Shown: positions 1 to 19,841 of the stretch, piece by piece
How the letters are laid out: each line of letters opens with the position of its first letter
Position numbering within the stretch: position 1 is the stretch's first letter
Assembly: GCA_963761005.1 (NCBI GenBank)
Contig: CAVXFK010000015.1
Coordinates: 1-64,000 of the forward strand
Source of the DNA: DASWJZ01 sp963761005
Lineage (GTDB): Bacteria; Pseudomonadota; Alphaproteobacteria; Rhizobiales; Afifellaceae
DNA: 64,000 nt
Reading direction: 5' to 3'
The notes under the pieces: generated by a model
Database searches by the model: none
What the model was told of the DNA's origin: nothing
What the model saw: only the letters and a program-made list of their open reading frames with translations
Position numbers and translations under genes: made by a program

Positions 1-1132
<1,132 letters not shown>

Positions 1133-1173
1133 CAGCTCTCTCCGTTCTGACTTCCGCCTGTCCTCGAACCGGA

Positions 1174-3269
<2,096 letters not shown>

Positions 3270-3286
3270 CGCCTCTGTCCTTCGCC

Positions 3287-3758
3287 TTACCAGCGGTAGT
3301 GCGAGAAGGCGCGGTTCGCGTCCGCCATGCGGTGCGTGTCTTCGCGCTTCTTCACCGCGTTGCCGCGATTGTTGGCGGCGTCGAGCAGCTCGCCGGAGAG
3401 CTTGTCCTCCATGGTGCGCTCGTTGCGGCTGCGCGCGGCGGCGATCAGCCAGCGGATGGCGAGCGCCTGGCGGCGCTCCGACGCGCACCTCGACCGGCAC
3501 CTGGTAGGTGGCGCCGCCGACGCGCCGCGAGCGCACCTCGATCGACGGCATCACGTTCTCCAGCGCCTGGTGGAACACGCCGAGCGGGTCCTGCCGCGTC
3601 TTGTGCTCGACCTGGTCGAGCGCGCCGTAGACGATGGCTTCGGCCACCGACTTCTTGCCGGCATGCATCACCGAGTTCATGAACTTCGAGACCACGCGAT
3701 CGCCGAACTTGGCGTCGGGGATGATCTCCCGCTTTTCGGCGCGATGACGACGCGACAT
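3287..3758 (-). CDS. rpsG: 30S ribosomal protein S7, one apparent base insertion
   Basis: S7 nucleates assembly of the 16S rRNA 3' domain. The start MSRRHRAEKREIIPD is typical, and the product ends ...NRAFSHYRW, the alphaproteobacterial S7 terminus. The span is 472 bases, one more than needed for 156 residues plus stop. The extra base lies near 3482, where VPVEVR should continue SERRQALAIRWL but the frame slips. Without correction the reading runs straight on into fusA, giving a spurious S7-EF-G fusion. It belongs to the rpsL-rpsG-fusA-tuf operon. Confidence 0.95.
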
Positions 3759-3840
3759 CTGAGCCTCTTCCTCTCGACCCTCTTCACTCCGCGGTCCCGG
3801 CCGCGCTTCGACGCGCGAGCAGGACCGTCGCTGAACCGCG

Positions 3841-4213
3841 TTACTTCGGCCGCTTGGCGCCGTATTTGGAGCGGCGCTGCCGGCGGTCCTTCACGCCCTG
3901 CGTGTCGAGCACGCCGCGCAGAATGTGATAGCGGACGCCCGGCAGGTCCTTCACGCGGCCGCCGCGGATCAGCACCACCGAGTGCTCCTGCAGGTTATGG
4001 CCCTCGCCGGGGATGTAGCCGATGACCTCGTAGCCGTTGGTGAGGCGCACCTTGGCGACCTTGCGGAGCGCCGAGTTCGGCTTCTTCGGCGTCGTCGTAT
4101 AGACGCGCGTGCACACGCCGCGCTTCTGCGGGTTCTGCTCCAGCGCCGGCACCTTGTTGCGCGTGCGGCGGCGCCTGGCGCGGCTTGCTGATCAGCTGCT
4201 GGATCGTCGGCAT
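3841..4213 (-). CDS. rpsL: 30S ribosomal protein S12, one apparent base insertion
   Basis: S12 sits at the decoding centre and is the classic streptomycin-resistance locus. The start MPTIQQLISKPRQ at 4213 is in one frame; the rest, from RNKVPALEQNPQKRGVCTRV through TTTPKKPNSALRKVAKVRL to the end RRSKYGAKRPK, is in another. The span of 373 bases is one over the 123-residue expectation. The extra G lies near 4172, after the PRQ codons. The PKKPNSA loop has the ancestral lysine, so no streptomycin-resistance substitution is seen there. First gene of the str operon. Confidence 0.95.
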
Positions 4214-4594
4214 TCTCTTCCGTCGGCCTTCTCGTGTTCCGTCCAAGCCCTGCAGGCTGCGTGCGATAAAAACCGCGCCGTCCACTTCGTGAAAGCGGCG
4301 GCGCAGCCAAAGCAGAGGATCGCGAGCCCGAAGGCCGCGATCATGATCTCCTACTTCAGCGTCGGACCCTGGCAGCGTTTAAGTCGAATGGGTCTCGCGC
4401 GAGGCGCGCAAAACCCGGGCTCGGCTTACCGCCTGCCCTTGGGCTGCGTTCATCTAGCGATTGGCCCCTGGAGCGTCAAGCCCGGAGACGCCGGAAATCG
4501 CGGCGAATCCGACCTCAACGTCGACGACGCACGCGATGTCACTTCGCGCCGAGGGCGTCGGCGCAATCGAGATGCGGCGTAGTTCAGGAAACTA
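4214..4594. other. Intergenic region upstream of rpsL, no gene seen
   Basis: This stretch lies between rpsL and a possible 29-codon gene. Open frames here have no recognisable similarity and no good ribosome binding site. It must hold the promoter and leader of the str operon (read leftwards), but I could not pick out convincing -35 and -10 boxes. Confidence 0.4.
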
Positions 4595-4684
4595 TTAGGC
4601 GAGATAGGGCAGCGCGGCGAGGATCACGTATCCGGCCGTCAACCCGAAGAAGAGAACAGCACGCCAAACAAGACCGGTCGACAT
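4595..4684 (-). CDS. Possible 29-residue single-pass membrane microprotein
   Basis: A short frame encodes MSTGLVWRAVLFFGLTAGYV and ends ILAALPYLA, almost all of it one hydrophobic helix after a single Arg. The upstream bases GGGGATTGAAG could serve as a weak ribosome binding site. It lies between rpoC and rpsL on the same strand. No family is recognised. A longer upstream extension to 4903 in the same frame has low-complexity, unconvincing sequence, so the short start is preferred. It could equally be chance. Confidence 0.3.
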   Translation of the reverse strand: MSTGLVWRAVLFFGLTAGYVILAALPYLA

Positions 4685-4909
4685 CTTCAATCCCCGTGCG
4701 CCATGCCATGACGCGGCCGAGAGCGACTGTTTCCGGCGCCGCCCAGCGCCGGAATTTGCTTCCGCAACGAATCTCCGGAAGCCCCCGCTCCCACCGCCTT
4801 CGTAGGCGTCCTTGAACGCCCGAACAACAAGCACGGAAGAGGTTTCCAAATTATTCCAGCCGTGTGGCGGCGCGGAGACAGGCCGCGGAACATTGCAGCG
4901 CAATCGCGC

Positions 4910-4937
4910 AAAAAAAAGGGCCGCCCGGAGGCGGCCC
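4910..4937 (-). terminator. Rho-independent terminator after rpoC
   Basis: Read on the minus strand, GGGCCGCC and GGCGGCCC pair perfectly over eight bases around a four-base loop (TCCG), followed at once by seven to eight T. It lies 26 bases past the rpoC stop and ends the secE-to-rpoC transcription unit, separating it from the str operon. Confidence 0.85.
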
Positions 4938-4962
4938 TTCGAAGCTTTCGTGGCGCTCGCGG

Positions 4963-9164
<4,202 letters not shown>

Positions 9165-9281
9165 GGTCACTCCTTGGCCGTCTGGCATGTCCCCCGGGAG
9201 GCTGGGGGCTTTTTTGCCGCGTTTACGCCGCGGCACGAATTGCACTCGATTGACGCCGGTCGGGCGCCCTCGGGAAGCCGC

Positions 9282-13443
<4,162 letters not shown>

Positions 13444-13611
13444 TATTCGTCCTCGCCAATCTCGTCCGAACGGCTGTCCAAAGAGCCGCATGGAAGAGCC
13501 ATGCGTCCGTCAGGACAGCGGGGGCGCAGGTTCACGCCGCACCCGAAATGGCCCCCCGGCCAACGCGTCCGGGCGCGGGGAAAACCGCGCCCGGAGAACT
13601 CGTGAAAACGC

Positions 13612-13983
13612 CTACTTCAGCTCGACCTTCGCGCCCGCGTCCTCGAGCTTCTTCTTGAGGTCCTCGGCTTCCGTCTTGGAAGCGGCCTCCTTCACCGTCT
13701 TCGGTGCGCCTTCCACGAGGTCCTTGGCTTCCTTCAAGCCAAGCCCGGTGATCGCGCGCACTTCCTTGATGACGTTGATCTTCTTGTCGCCTGCGGCGAT
13801 GAGGACCACGTCGAACTCGGTCTTCTCCTCGGCCGGTGCCGCGGCGGCGGGTGCGGCAGCGGCCGCTGCGACCGGCGCGGCCGCGGAGACGCCCCACTTC
13901 TCCTCAAGCATCTTGGAGAGCTCGGCCGCCTCCAGCACCGTCAGGCCGGAGAGGTCGTCAACGATTTTCGATAGATCAGCCAT
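13612..13983 (-). CDS. rplL: 50S ribosomal protein L7/L12
   Basis: Stalk protein of 123 residues that recruits translation GTPases. It has the N-terminal dimer domain MADLSKIVDDLSGLTVLEAA, an Ala-rich hinge at residues ~36-52, and the C-terminal factor-binding domain with INVIKEVRAITGLGLKEAKD. The ATG at 13983 is preferred over a GTG two codons upstream; AAGGA lies nine bases before it. It lies 54 bases after rplJ and is intact, unlike the genes further left. Confidence 0.98.
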   Translation of the reverse strand: MADLSKIVDDLSGLTVLEAAELSKMLEEKWGVSAAAPVAAAAAAPAAAAPAEEKTEFDVVLIAAGDKKINVIKEVRAITGLGLKEAKDLVEGAPKTVKEAASKTEAEDLKKKLEDAGAKVELK

Positions 13984-14037
13984 TGTCACATTTCCTTTGT
14001 CGGTTCGAACCTTCGTTCGGATCTTTCAAGATCGGCT

Positions 14038-14556
14038 TCAGGCCGCCTCGCCCTTCTCGGCGTAGGCCGCGAACACGCGCGCGAGCTGGCTGCCCGGCGC
14101 CTGGAGAACGCCCGCGATGCGGGTTGCCGGCGTCTGGATCATGCCGACGAGCTTCGCTCTCAGTTCATCGAGCGACGGGAGCGCGGCGAGCGCCTGCACT
14201 CCTTGCGCGTCCAGGCTGGTCCGCCCCATGGCGCCGCCGAGCAGGACGAACTTCTCGTTCGTCTTGGCAAATTCGGCAGCAATCTTGGGGGCGGCGATGG
14301 GGTCATCGGAATAGGCGATGACCGTCGGTCCCTGGAACAGGTCGCTGATGTGTTCGACGTCCGTACCTTTAAGGGCAAGCTTGACGAGGCGGTTCTTGGC
14401 GACCTTGAGGCTGGCCCCAGCGTCCCGCATGCGACCGCGAAGGGCCGTCATCTCGGCGACGTTCAGGCCGGAATAGTGGGCCACGACCACAACCCCGGTG
14501 CTTGAAAACACCTGGTTAAGGCCGGAGACCATCTCGCTCTTTTCAGCTCTATCCAC
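14038..14556 (-). CDS. rplJ: 50S ribosomal protein L10
   Basis: L10 anchors the L7/L12 stalk. The GTG start at 14556 gives MDRAEKSEMVSGLNQVF and 172 residues, the usual size in this order, with AGGACAG placed correctly before it. In-frame ATGs upstream (14571 and beyond) would add residues not seen in the family and run into a structured leader. The segment GRMRDAGASLKVAKNRLVKL is typical. L10 commonly represses its own mRNA through the leader just upstream. Confidence 0.96.
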   Translation of the reverse strand: MDRAEKSEMVSGLNQVFSSTGVVVVAHYSGLNVAEMTALRGRMRDAGASLKVAKNRLVKLALKGTDVEHISDLFQGPTVIAYSDDPIAAPKIAAEFAKTNEKFVLLGGAMGRTSLDAQGVQALAALPSLDELRAKLVGMIQTPATRIAGVLQAPGSQLARVFAAYAEKGEAA

Positions 14557-14735
14557 TGCCTCTGTCCTCATCTGGCCCAAGCCTCGCGTGCGCGAATCCT
14601 GGGCCGCTTCGCCATGCCGCCCGGCCTCTTGAGACGAGGGACGGGCGACGGTTGAACGCCTGTCCCCCGAACCTCGTCTGAGGCGCGGGCCCTCGCCTCT
14701 CTTTATGAGAGACGAAGGACGAGAGGTTCGAACCG
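14557..14735 (-). promoter_or_regulatory. Probable L10 leader of the rplJL-rpoBC mRNA
   Basis: The untranslated stretch before rplJ folds into nested inverted repeats. CGAACCTC and GAGGTTCG (14668-14675 and 14723-14730) form an outer eight-base stem. CTCTC and GAGAG (14697-14701 and 14707-14711) form an inner hairpin with a TTTAT loop. GGCCCA and TGGGCC flank a third hairpin near 14574-14603. In many bacteria the mRNA here binds the L10-L12 complex to shut off translation. Placement and structure fit; I did not verify the consensus kink-turn. Confidence 0.55.
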
Positions 14736-14903
14736 GCATCCGGGCTCGCGCCCAAATCTCGGTTCATGAACCCGTCTCATGCAGGCCAAACGCTTAGGAG
14801 CCGAAGCTCACCTGCAGTCTCGGACAGGACCGGATCGGACGGGCGAGCCCGCCAGACCCGTTTCGTCTTCGGCGCTCTCAAACGCCGCTGACGAAACTCT
14901 AAG

Positions 14904-14925
14904 CCCGGGCAATCGATTGCCCGGG
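14904..14925 (-). terminator. Perfect 22-base palindrome between rplA and rplJ
   Basis: The bases from 14904 to 14925 are an exact palindrome (CCCGGGCAATC and its complement) 18 bases after the rplA stop. Its arms could form an eleven-base RNA hairpin with no fixed loop, or at least nine pairs with a four-base loop. Only a weak T-rich stretch follows on the minus strand. It is likely a partial terminator, attenuator or processing site between rplKA and rplJL. Confidence 0.5.
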
Positions 14926-14942
14926 AGAACTCATGCTTGACC

Positions 14943-15641
14943 TCAGCTCGCCGAAAGCGTGGCCGGGTCGATGCGTACGCCTGCTCCCTGCGTGGAAGTC
15001 AGCGCGACACGCTTCAAATAGGTTCCCTTGGCGCCGGAGGGCTTGGCCTTCGATACCGCATCGGCGAAGGCCTGGATGTTCTCCGTCAGCGCCTGCTCGG
15101 TGAACGATGCCTTGCCGACGCCGGCATGCACGATCCCTGCCTTTTCGACGCGGAACTCGACAGCGCCGCCCTTGGCGTCATTGACCGCCTGCGTCACGTC
15201 GTTGGTCACCGTGCCGACCTTCGGGTTCGGCATCAGGCCGCGGGGGCCGAGAATCTTGCCGAGCCGGCCGACGAGCGGCATCAGGTCCGGCGTCGCGATG
15301 CAGCGGTCGAAGTTGATCTCGCCCTTCTGCACCGCCTCCATCAGATCCTCCGCGCCAACGATGTCGGCGCCCGCCTTCTTTGCCTCTTCGGCCTTGGCGC
15401 CGCGCGCGAAAACCGCGACGCGCGCCGAGCGGCCGGAGCCGTTCGGCAGGTTGGCAACGCCGCGCACCATCTGGTCGGCGTGGCGCGGGTCGACACCGAG
15501 GTTCAGTGCCACCTCGATCGTCTCGTCGAACTTGGCGACGGCGCGCTCCTTCACCATGCGCACGGCATCGGTGAGCGGATAGAGCTTGTCGCGGTCGATC
15601 CCGTCGCGAATCTTGCGGGTGCGTTTTCCGTTCGCGCTCAT
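14943..15641 (-). CDS. rplA: 50S ribosomal protein L1
   Basis: L1 forms the mobile stalk at the ribosomal E site and can repress its own operon. The product has 232 residues, with MSANGKRTRKIRDGIDRDKL at the start and the family signature GILGP-like segment KILGPRGLMPNPKVGTV. The start ATG overlaps the rplK stop by four bases, indicating translational coupling. Frame is intact. Confidence 0.98.
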   Translation of the reverse strand: MSANGKRTRKIRDGIDRDKLYPLTDAVRMVKERAVAKFDETIEVALNLGVDPRHADQMVRGVANLPNGSGRSARVAVFARGAKAEEAKKAGADIVGAEDLMEAVQKGEINFDRCIATPDLMPLVGRLGKILGPRGLMPNPKVGTVTNDVTQAVNDAKGGAVEFRVEKAGIVHAGVGKASFTEQALTENIQAFADAVSKAKPSGAKGTYLKRVALTSTQGAGVRIDPATLSAS

Positions 15642-16066
15642 TCCACCACCTCAAGACCCATGGAACGGGCGGAGCCCTCGACCATCTTCATCGCAGCGCC
15701 GACATCGCGGGCGTTCAAATCCTTGAGCTTCTGCTCGGCGATCGAGCGCACCTGGTCGCGCGTCACGCGGCCGATCAAAGCGCGTCCCGGCGTCTGCCCG
15801 CCTTTCTGGAGGCCTGCGGCCTTCTTCAGAAAATGCGACACCGGCGGCGTCTTCATCTCGAAAGTAAAGCTGCGGTCGGCGTAGATCGTCAGGACGACAG
15901 GGATCGGCGCACCTTTCTCCATGTCCTGCGAGGCGGCGTTGAACGCCTTGCAGAATTCCATGATGTTCAGGCCCCGCTGGCCGAGCGCCGGCCCGATGGG
16001 CGGCGACGGATTGGCGGCGCCAGCGGGAACCTGCAACTTCAGGTATCCCGTGATCTTCTTGGCCAT
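15638..16066 (-). CDS. rplK: 50S ribosomal protein L11
   Basis: L11 forms part of the GTPase-associated centre. The product is 142 residues, beginning MAKKITGYLKLQVPAGAANP with PPIGPALGQRGLNIMEFCK, the thiostrepton-region N-domain. The C-terminal rRNA-binding domain contains RVTRDQVRSIAEQKLKDLNA. The ATG at 16066 is preferred to a TTG one codon earlier. It overlaps rplA by four bases. Confidence 0.98.
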   Translation of the reverse strand: MAKKITGYLKLQVPAGAANPSPPIGPALGQRGLNIMEFCKAFNAASQDMEKGAPIPVVLTIYADRSFTFEMKTPPVSHFLKKAAGLQKGGQTPGRALIGRVTRDQVRSIAEQKLKDLNARDVGAAMKMVEGSARSMGLEVVE

Positions 16067-16177
16067 CAATCACTCCGTTCTCTCGCCGGCCCCAAAGGGC
16101 GCGGCATCCTCGGGTGTCCGTGGTGCGGCCTTCTCGCTACCCGATGGCACGGGCGGCCGGCCTTCCACGCGTAACGG

Positions 16178-16708
16178 TCAGACCTTCTCGACCTGCCCGT
16201 ATTCCAATTCGACGGGTGTAGCGCGCCCGAAGATGGACACTGCCACCTTCAGCCGCGCGCGCTCCTCGTCGACTTCTTCCACGTTCCCCTCGAAGGAGGC
16301 GAACGGGCCATCCGCAACGCGGATACGCTCGCCGATCTCGAAACTCACCGACGGCTTCGGCCGCTCCACGCCCTCCTGCACCTGCGCCATGATGCGCTCG
16401 GCTTCGGAGTCCGGGATCGGCATCGGCCGACTGTCTGCGCCAAGGAAACCCGTGACCTTGGGCGTGTTCTTGATGAGGTGATAGGCCTCATCAGTCATAT
16501 CCATCTTCACCAGCACGTAGCCGGGGAAGAACTTTCGTTCCGAATCCACCTTGCGGCCGCGCCGCATCTCCACGACTTTCTCCGTCGGCACGAGGATATC
16601 GTCGATCAGGTCGCCGAGCCCCGCAGCGGCCGCCTTCTCGCGGATCGAGTCCGCCACCTTCTTCTCGAAATTCGAGTAGGCATGGACGATGTACCAGCGC
16701 TTCGCCAT
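16178..16708 (-). CDS. nusG: Transcription antitermination factor NusG
   Basis: NusG binds RNA polymerase and couples it to Rho or the ribosome. From the ATG at 16708 the product is 176 residues: the NGN domain from MAKRWYIVHAYSNFEKKVAD to ~residue 115, then a KOW domain with VADGPFASFEGNVEEVDEER. An in-frame extension upstream overlaps secE and is discarded. It lies 23 bases after secE, in the standard order before rplK. Confidence 0.97.
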   Translation of the reverse strand: MAKRWYIVHAYSNFEKKVADSIREKAAAAGLGDLIDDILVPTEKVVEMRRGRKVDSERKFFPGYVLVKMDMTDEAYHLIKNTPKVTGFLGADSRPMPIPDSEAERIMAQVQEGVERPKPSVSFEIGERIRVADGPFASFEGNVEEVDEERARLKVAVSIFGRATPVELEYGQVEKV

Positions 16709-16731
16709 CGGAAGTTCCGTCGCTTTCAGGT

Positions 16732-16929
16732 TCAGCCCGCCGTGCCGAGCGCGAAACTGATGCCCCAACTCATGATCTGATCGGCGGCGAAGAAGAACAT
16801 CGTCGCCAGGAACACCATGACGAACACCATCAACGTCGTGATCGCAGTTTCGCGCCGTGTCGGCCAAGTGACCTTGGCCGCCTCGGAGCGCACCTGTTGG
16901 ATAAACTGGAACGGGTTTGTTTTTGCCAT
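16732..16929 (-). CDS. secE: Protein translocase subunit SecE
   Basis: A 65-residue SecE of the short alphaproteobacterial type. It has the conserved amphipathic stretch FIQQVRSEAAKVTWPTRRET followed by one membrane helix (TTLMVFVMVFLATMFFF). SecE clamps the SecY halves of the protein-export channel. It stands between tRNA-Trp and nusG as in most proteobacteria. Confidence 0.97.
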   Translation of the reverse strand: MAKTNPFQFIQQVRSEAAKVTWPTRRETAITTLMVFVMVFLATMFFFAADQIMSWGISFALGTAG

Positions 16930-17002
16930 ACCGGGAATTTGAAGGCGCGCGAAAGGGTTCGCGCGCCTCCGAACGCTCCTAAATAAGCAACTTCAGCGGC
17001 CC

Positions 17003-17054
17003 GCGCAAGGGGCTTGCGGCAGGTAATGATCGTGTCCCGCCAAGCCCTTGCCGC
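17003..17054 (-). repeat. Inverted repeat between tRNA-Trp and secE
   Basis: GCGCAAGGGGCTTGCGG (17003-17019) and the reverse complement of CGCCAAGCCCTTGCCGC (17038-17054) match at nearly all positions, and each arm can also form its own small hairpin. It may help process the tRNA-Trp transcript away from the secE message. Low specificity. Confidence 0.35.
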
Positions 17055-17114
17055 AAAGCAGCAAATTCGTCTCCGCTGCCGTTCGCCGGCTTTCCAAGCC
17101 GAAGCACCGAAAGC

Positions 17115-17190
17115 TGGCAGGGGCAGAGGGACTCGAACCCCCGACCTACGGTTTTGGAGACCGTCGCTCTACCAACTGAGCTATACCCCT
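17115..17190 (-). tRNA. tRNA-Trp (CCA)
   Basis: The minus strand folds as a 76-base tRNA with CCA encoded. The acceptor stem AGGGGTA pairs with TGCCCCT, the D-arm contains AGCTCAGTTGGTAGAGC, the anticodon loop is CTCCAAA and the T-arm contains GGTTCGAGTCC. Anticodon CCA gives tryptophan. It precedes secE, the classical location. Confidence 0.97.
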
Positions 17191-17439
17191 AAGCGGCACG
17201 ACCACCGACACCGGCGGCTTTGGCGGCACGGGTGTTACCAACGCCCACCGCCCGGAGCAAGATGCCTGCCCATGCGCTCGCGCGCGTGGCGGACAAGACG
17301 CATGCTCCCTCATGTTGGTTTCCCGGCGTATTTCCACCATTAGGCAGATCGTTTCAGACTGGAGCTTTGCGTTGTGTCTGTCACAATGTGACGATAGCGT
17401 TGCCCGCCGCTCCGATTGGCGGCCTTTTCGAGCCTGCTG

Positions 17440-18612
17440 ATGCCTCTGCCGACCTTTCTCGAAGTGGAGCGGTTGACGGCCGGCTATGGCGGGCCGCCCG
17501 TTCTGAGAGACGTATCGCTGGCGGTGCGCGAAGGCGAGTTCGTCGCGCTTCTTGGCTCCTCAGGTTGCGGCAAGACGACGTTGCTTCGCACGATCGCCGG
17601 CTTCACGGCGCCGGAGTCCGGGGTGATCCGTGTCGCCGGCCAGGATATAACGCGGCTGCCGCCTGACCGCCGCGGCATGGCGATGGTCTTCCAGTCCTAC
17701 GCGCTTTGGCCGCACATGAGCGTGCGCGAGAACATCGGCTATGGATTGAAGGTCCGGCGGGTCACCAAACAGAAGGCTGCGGCCAAGGTCGACGAGATGC
17801 TCGCGATGCTCGGGCTTCAGGACCTCGGCGCGCGCAAGGTCACCGCCCTTTCCGGCGGCCAGCGCCAGCGCGTCGCGCTCGGCCGGGCGCTCGCGGTCGA
17901 TCCTCGCATCCTCCTTCTCGACGAGCCGCTCTCCAATCTCGATGCGCGCATCCGCCAAAGCGTCCGGCACGAGATCCGATCTTTGCAGCAGAGATTCGCG
18001 ATCACCGCGATCCACGTCACGCACGACCGCGAAGAGGCAATGGTCATGGCCGATCGGATCGTCATCCTGAACCGTGGGCAGATCGAGCAGCAGGGCCGGC
18101 CGGAGCAAATCTACAACCGCCCGGAGACCCCGTTCGTCGCACGCTTCATGGGCGCTGAAAACGTGATGGCGATGACTGCCCGCCTGGCGCCGCGTCGCAT
18201 CGAGATTTTCACTGGCCCCCATAACGGCCCTGCTGTTTTCGACAGGGCCGAAAAGGATGCCTTCCCGTCCGACGCTTCGATCGAGAAAGTGCCCGTGACC
18301 GCGTACTTCCGTGGCGAGTTAGCCGAGCTCTTGCCGTCGGACGTCGTAGACGCGCCGCAGGCTTCGAACGAGATCGTCTTCACCGGCCACGTCACGCAGG
18401 TGTCGTATCCGGGAGGTACGTGGCGGCACGCGGTCTCCGTCGGCGGGCACGAGATTCAGGTGGATTCGGATTCCCGCCACGAGCCGCCGGCTCAGGTTCA
18501 GGTCCGCTTGCCGCATCGGCAGGTTTTCATCTTCCCAGGCTCGCTCAATGGGACCGGCATGGAAGGACCGCAGGCGCGCGAACCCGAAGCGGTCGGTCAA
18601 TCGGCCGCGTGA
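17440..18612 (+). CDS. ABC importer ATPase, PotA/FbpC class
   Basis: A 390-residue ATPase that powers an importer of the iron(III)/polyamine/thiamine/phosphonate class. Walker A GSSGCGKTT, Q-loop FQSYALWPHM, signature LSGGQRQRVALGRA, Walker B ILLLDEPLSNLD and the switch HVTHDREEAM are all intact, followed by a C-terminal regulatory domain of ~150 residues (TOBE-type). The ATG at 17440 is preferred to an in-frame TTG eight codons earlier. It is the first gene of ATPase, binding protein, permease, permease. Substrate is not decided by sequence reading. Confidence 0.9.
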   Translation: MPLPTFLEVERLTAGYGGPPVLRDVSLAVREGEFVALLGSSGCGKTTLLRTIAGFTAPESGVIRVAGQDITRLPPDRRGMAMVFQSYALWPHMSVRENIGYGLKVRRVTKQKAAAKVDEMLAMLGLQDLGARKVTALSGGQRQRVALGRALAVDPRILLLDEPLSNLDARIRQSVRHEIRSLQQRFAITAIHVTHDREEAMVMADRIVILNRGQIEQQGRPEQIYNRPETPFVARFMGAENVMAMTARLAPRRIEIFTGPHNGPAVFDRAEKDAFPSDASIEKVPVTAYFRGELAELLPSDVVDAPQASNEIVFTGHVTQVSYPGGTWRHAVSVGGHEIQVDSDSRHEPPAQVQVRLPHRQVFIFPGSLNGTGMEGPQAREPEAVGQSAA

Positions 18613-18649
18613 GTTCCCGCGGCTGCAAAATGAGAAAGAGGAGGCGACT

Positions 18650-19795
18650 ATGGATAGACGATTGCATTTCCTGAGTGGGCTCGTCGTCGGCACCCTTGTG
18701 TCGGTGAGTGCCCCGGCGGTGGCTCAGACGCTGACCGTGATGACGGCCGGCGACCAGAACATGGTCGACTACGTCAACCAGTATCTTGCACCGAAATTCG
18801 AGGCGGAGAATCCCGGCGTCAAAGTGCAGGCGGTTGGCACCGGCCCGGGCGACGCCGGATCGCAGATGATCTACGAGCGGCTCTCGGCTCAGGCCAGCGC
18901 CGGCACGCAGTCCGACGTCGATGTCGCCGTCGTGCATCAGAAGATGGCCGGCCAGATGGTCAGCGAGAACCTGCTCGCGTCCTATCGGAGCGACATCGAT
19001 ACCGGCAGCCTGGTCAGCCGCGACACGGCCGACAATGCGCTTGGAACCAACGTGCACGGCTACGTGATGCCGATGTTCCACAGCCAGACGGCGATCGCCT
19101 ACAATCCGACGCTCGTTTCGGACCCGCCCAAGACCTACGACGACCTCGTCGCCTGGGCGAAGGAGCATCCGAAGCAGTTCGGATATAACGGCATCAAGGG
19201 CGGGATGTCGGGCGTGAGCTTCGTGATGGGCTGGATGTACGCCTACACCAACGACGCCAAGCAGTTGATGAACGGCCCGTTCGACGCCAAAATCTCCGAC
19301 GACTGGGACCCGGCGCTCGCCAAGCTGAAGGATTTCAACACCAACGTCGTGTTCACGCCGGGGAACGCCGGGACGCTCGACATGCTGAACCGCGGCGAGA
19401 TTGCCATGGGCCCCGTCTGGGTCGACATGTTCTACACTTGGCAGTCTGACGGCCGCCTTTCGCCCGACCTGAAGCTCGACCTGATCGCCCCCGGCATGCC
19501 CGGTCAGCCGATGTATTACGTCGTCCCGGCGAAGGCGCAGAACAAGGATTTGGCGGAGAAATTCATCGCCTTGGCGACGAGCCCCGAGGTGCAGGCCGAC
19601 GGCATCGTCAAGCGCTTCAACTGGTATCCCGGCATCGATGCCAAATACGTGCAGTCGAAGCTCGACCCTCAAACCTGGAACAAGCTCTTCACCGACGTGA
19701 CGCCCGACGACCTCGCGACGAAGGGCAAGCCGTTCCCGATCGCCTCCTATTTCGACGAGATCCTGGAGGCCTACGAGAAGAAGGTGACGAACTGA
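18650..19795 (+). CDS. ABC importer periplasmic solute-binding protein (family 1)
   Basis: A 381-residue secreted binding protein. A signal peptide (MDRRLHFLSGLVVGTLVSVS, cleavage likely after AVAQ near residue 25) precedes a family 1 extracellular solute-binding fold that includes TYDDLVAWAKEHP and MYYVVPAKAQNKDLAEKFI. GAGGAGG lies just before the ATG at 18650. The ligand cannot be read from the sequence; relatives bind iron, polyamines, thiamine or 2-aminoethylphosphonate. Confidence 0.88.
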   Translation: MDRRLHFLSGLVVGTLVSVSAPAVAQTLTVMTAGDQNMVDYVNQYLAPKFEAENPGVKVQAVGTGPGDAGSQMIYERLSAQASAGTQSDVDVAVVHQKMAGQMVSENLLASYRSDIDTGSLVSRDTADNALGTNVHGYVMPMFHSQTAIAYNPTLVSDPPKTYDDLVAWAKEHPKQFGYNGIKGGMSGVSFVMGWMYAYTNDAKQLMNGPFDAKISDDWDPALAKLKDFNTNVVFTPGNAGTLDMLNRGEIAMGPVWVDMFYTWQSDGRLSPDLKLDLIAPGMPGQPMYYVVPAKAQNKDLAEKFIALATSPEVQADGIVKRFNWYPGIDAKYVQSKLDPQTWNKLFTDVTPDDLATKGKPFPIASYFDEILEAYEKKVTN

Positions 19796-19800
19796 GCGAG

Positions 19801-19832
19801 GGGGCGGGCGGCGCTCGCGCGTCGCCCGCCCC
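19801..19832 (+). terminator. Intercistronic stem-loop after binding-protein gene
   Basis: GGGGCGGGCG and CGCCCGCCCC pair perfectly over ten bases around a twelve-base loop, five bases after the stop. No strong T-run follows. Such hairpins commonly protect the upstream message, giving more binding protein than permease. Confidence 0.6.
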
Positions 19833-19841
19833 GCGTTTGAG

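Noticed and set aside
9185..9220. Terminator-like hairpin with T-run between rpoB and rpoC
   Set aside because: The CCCCC...GGGGG stem followed by CTTTTTT is oriented on the plus strand, where no gene is transcribed into it; on the minus strand it has no T-run.
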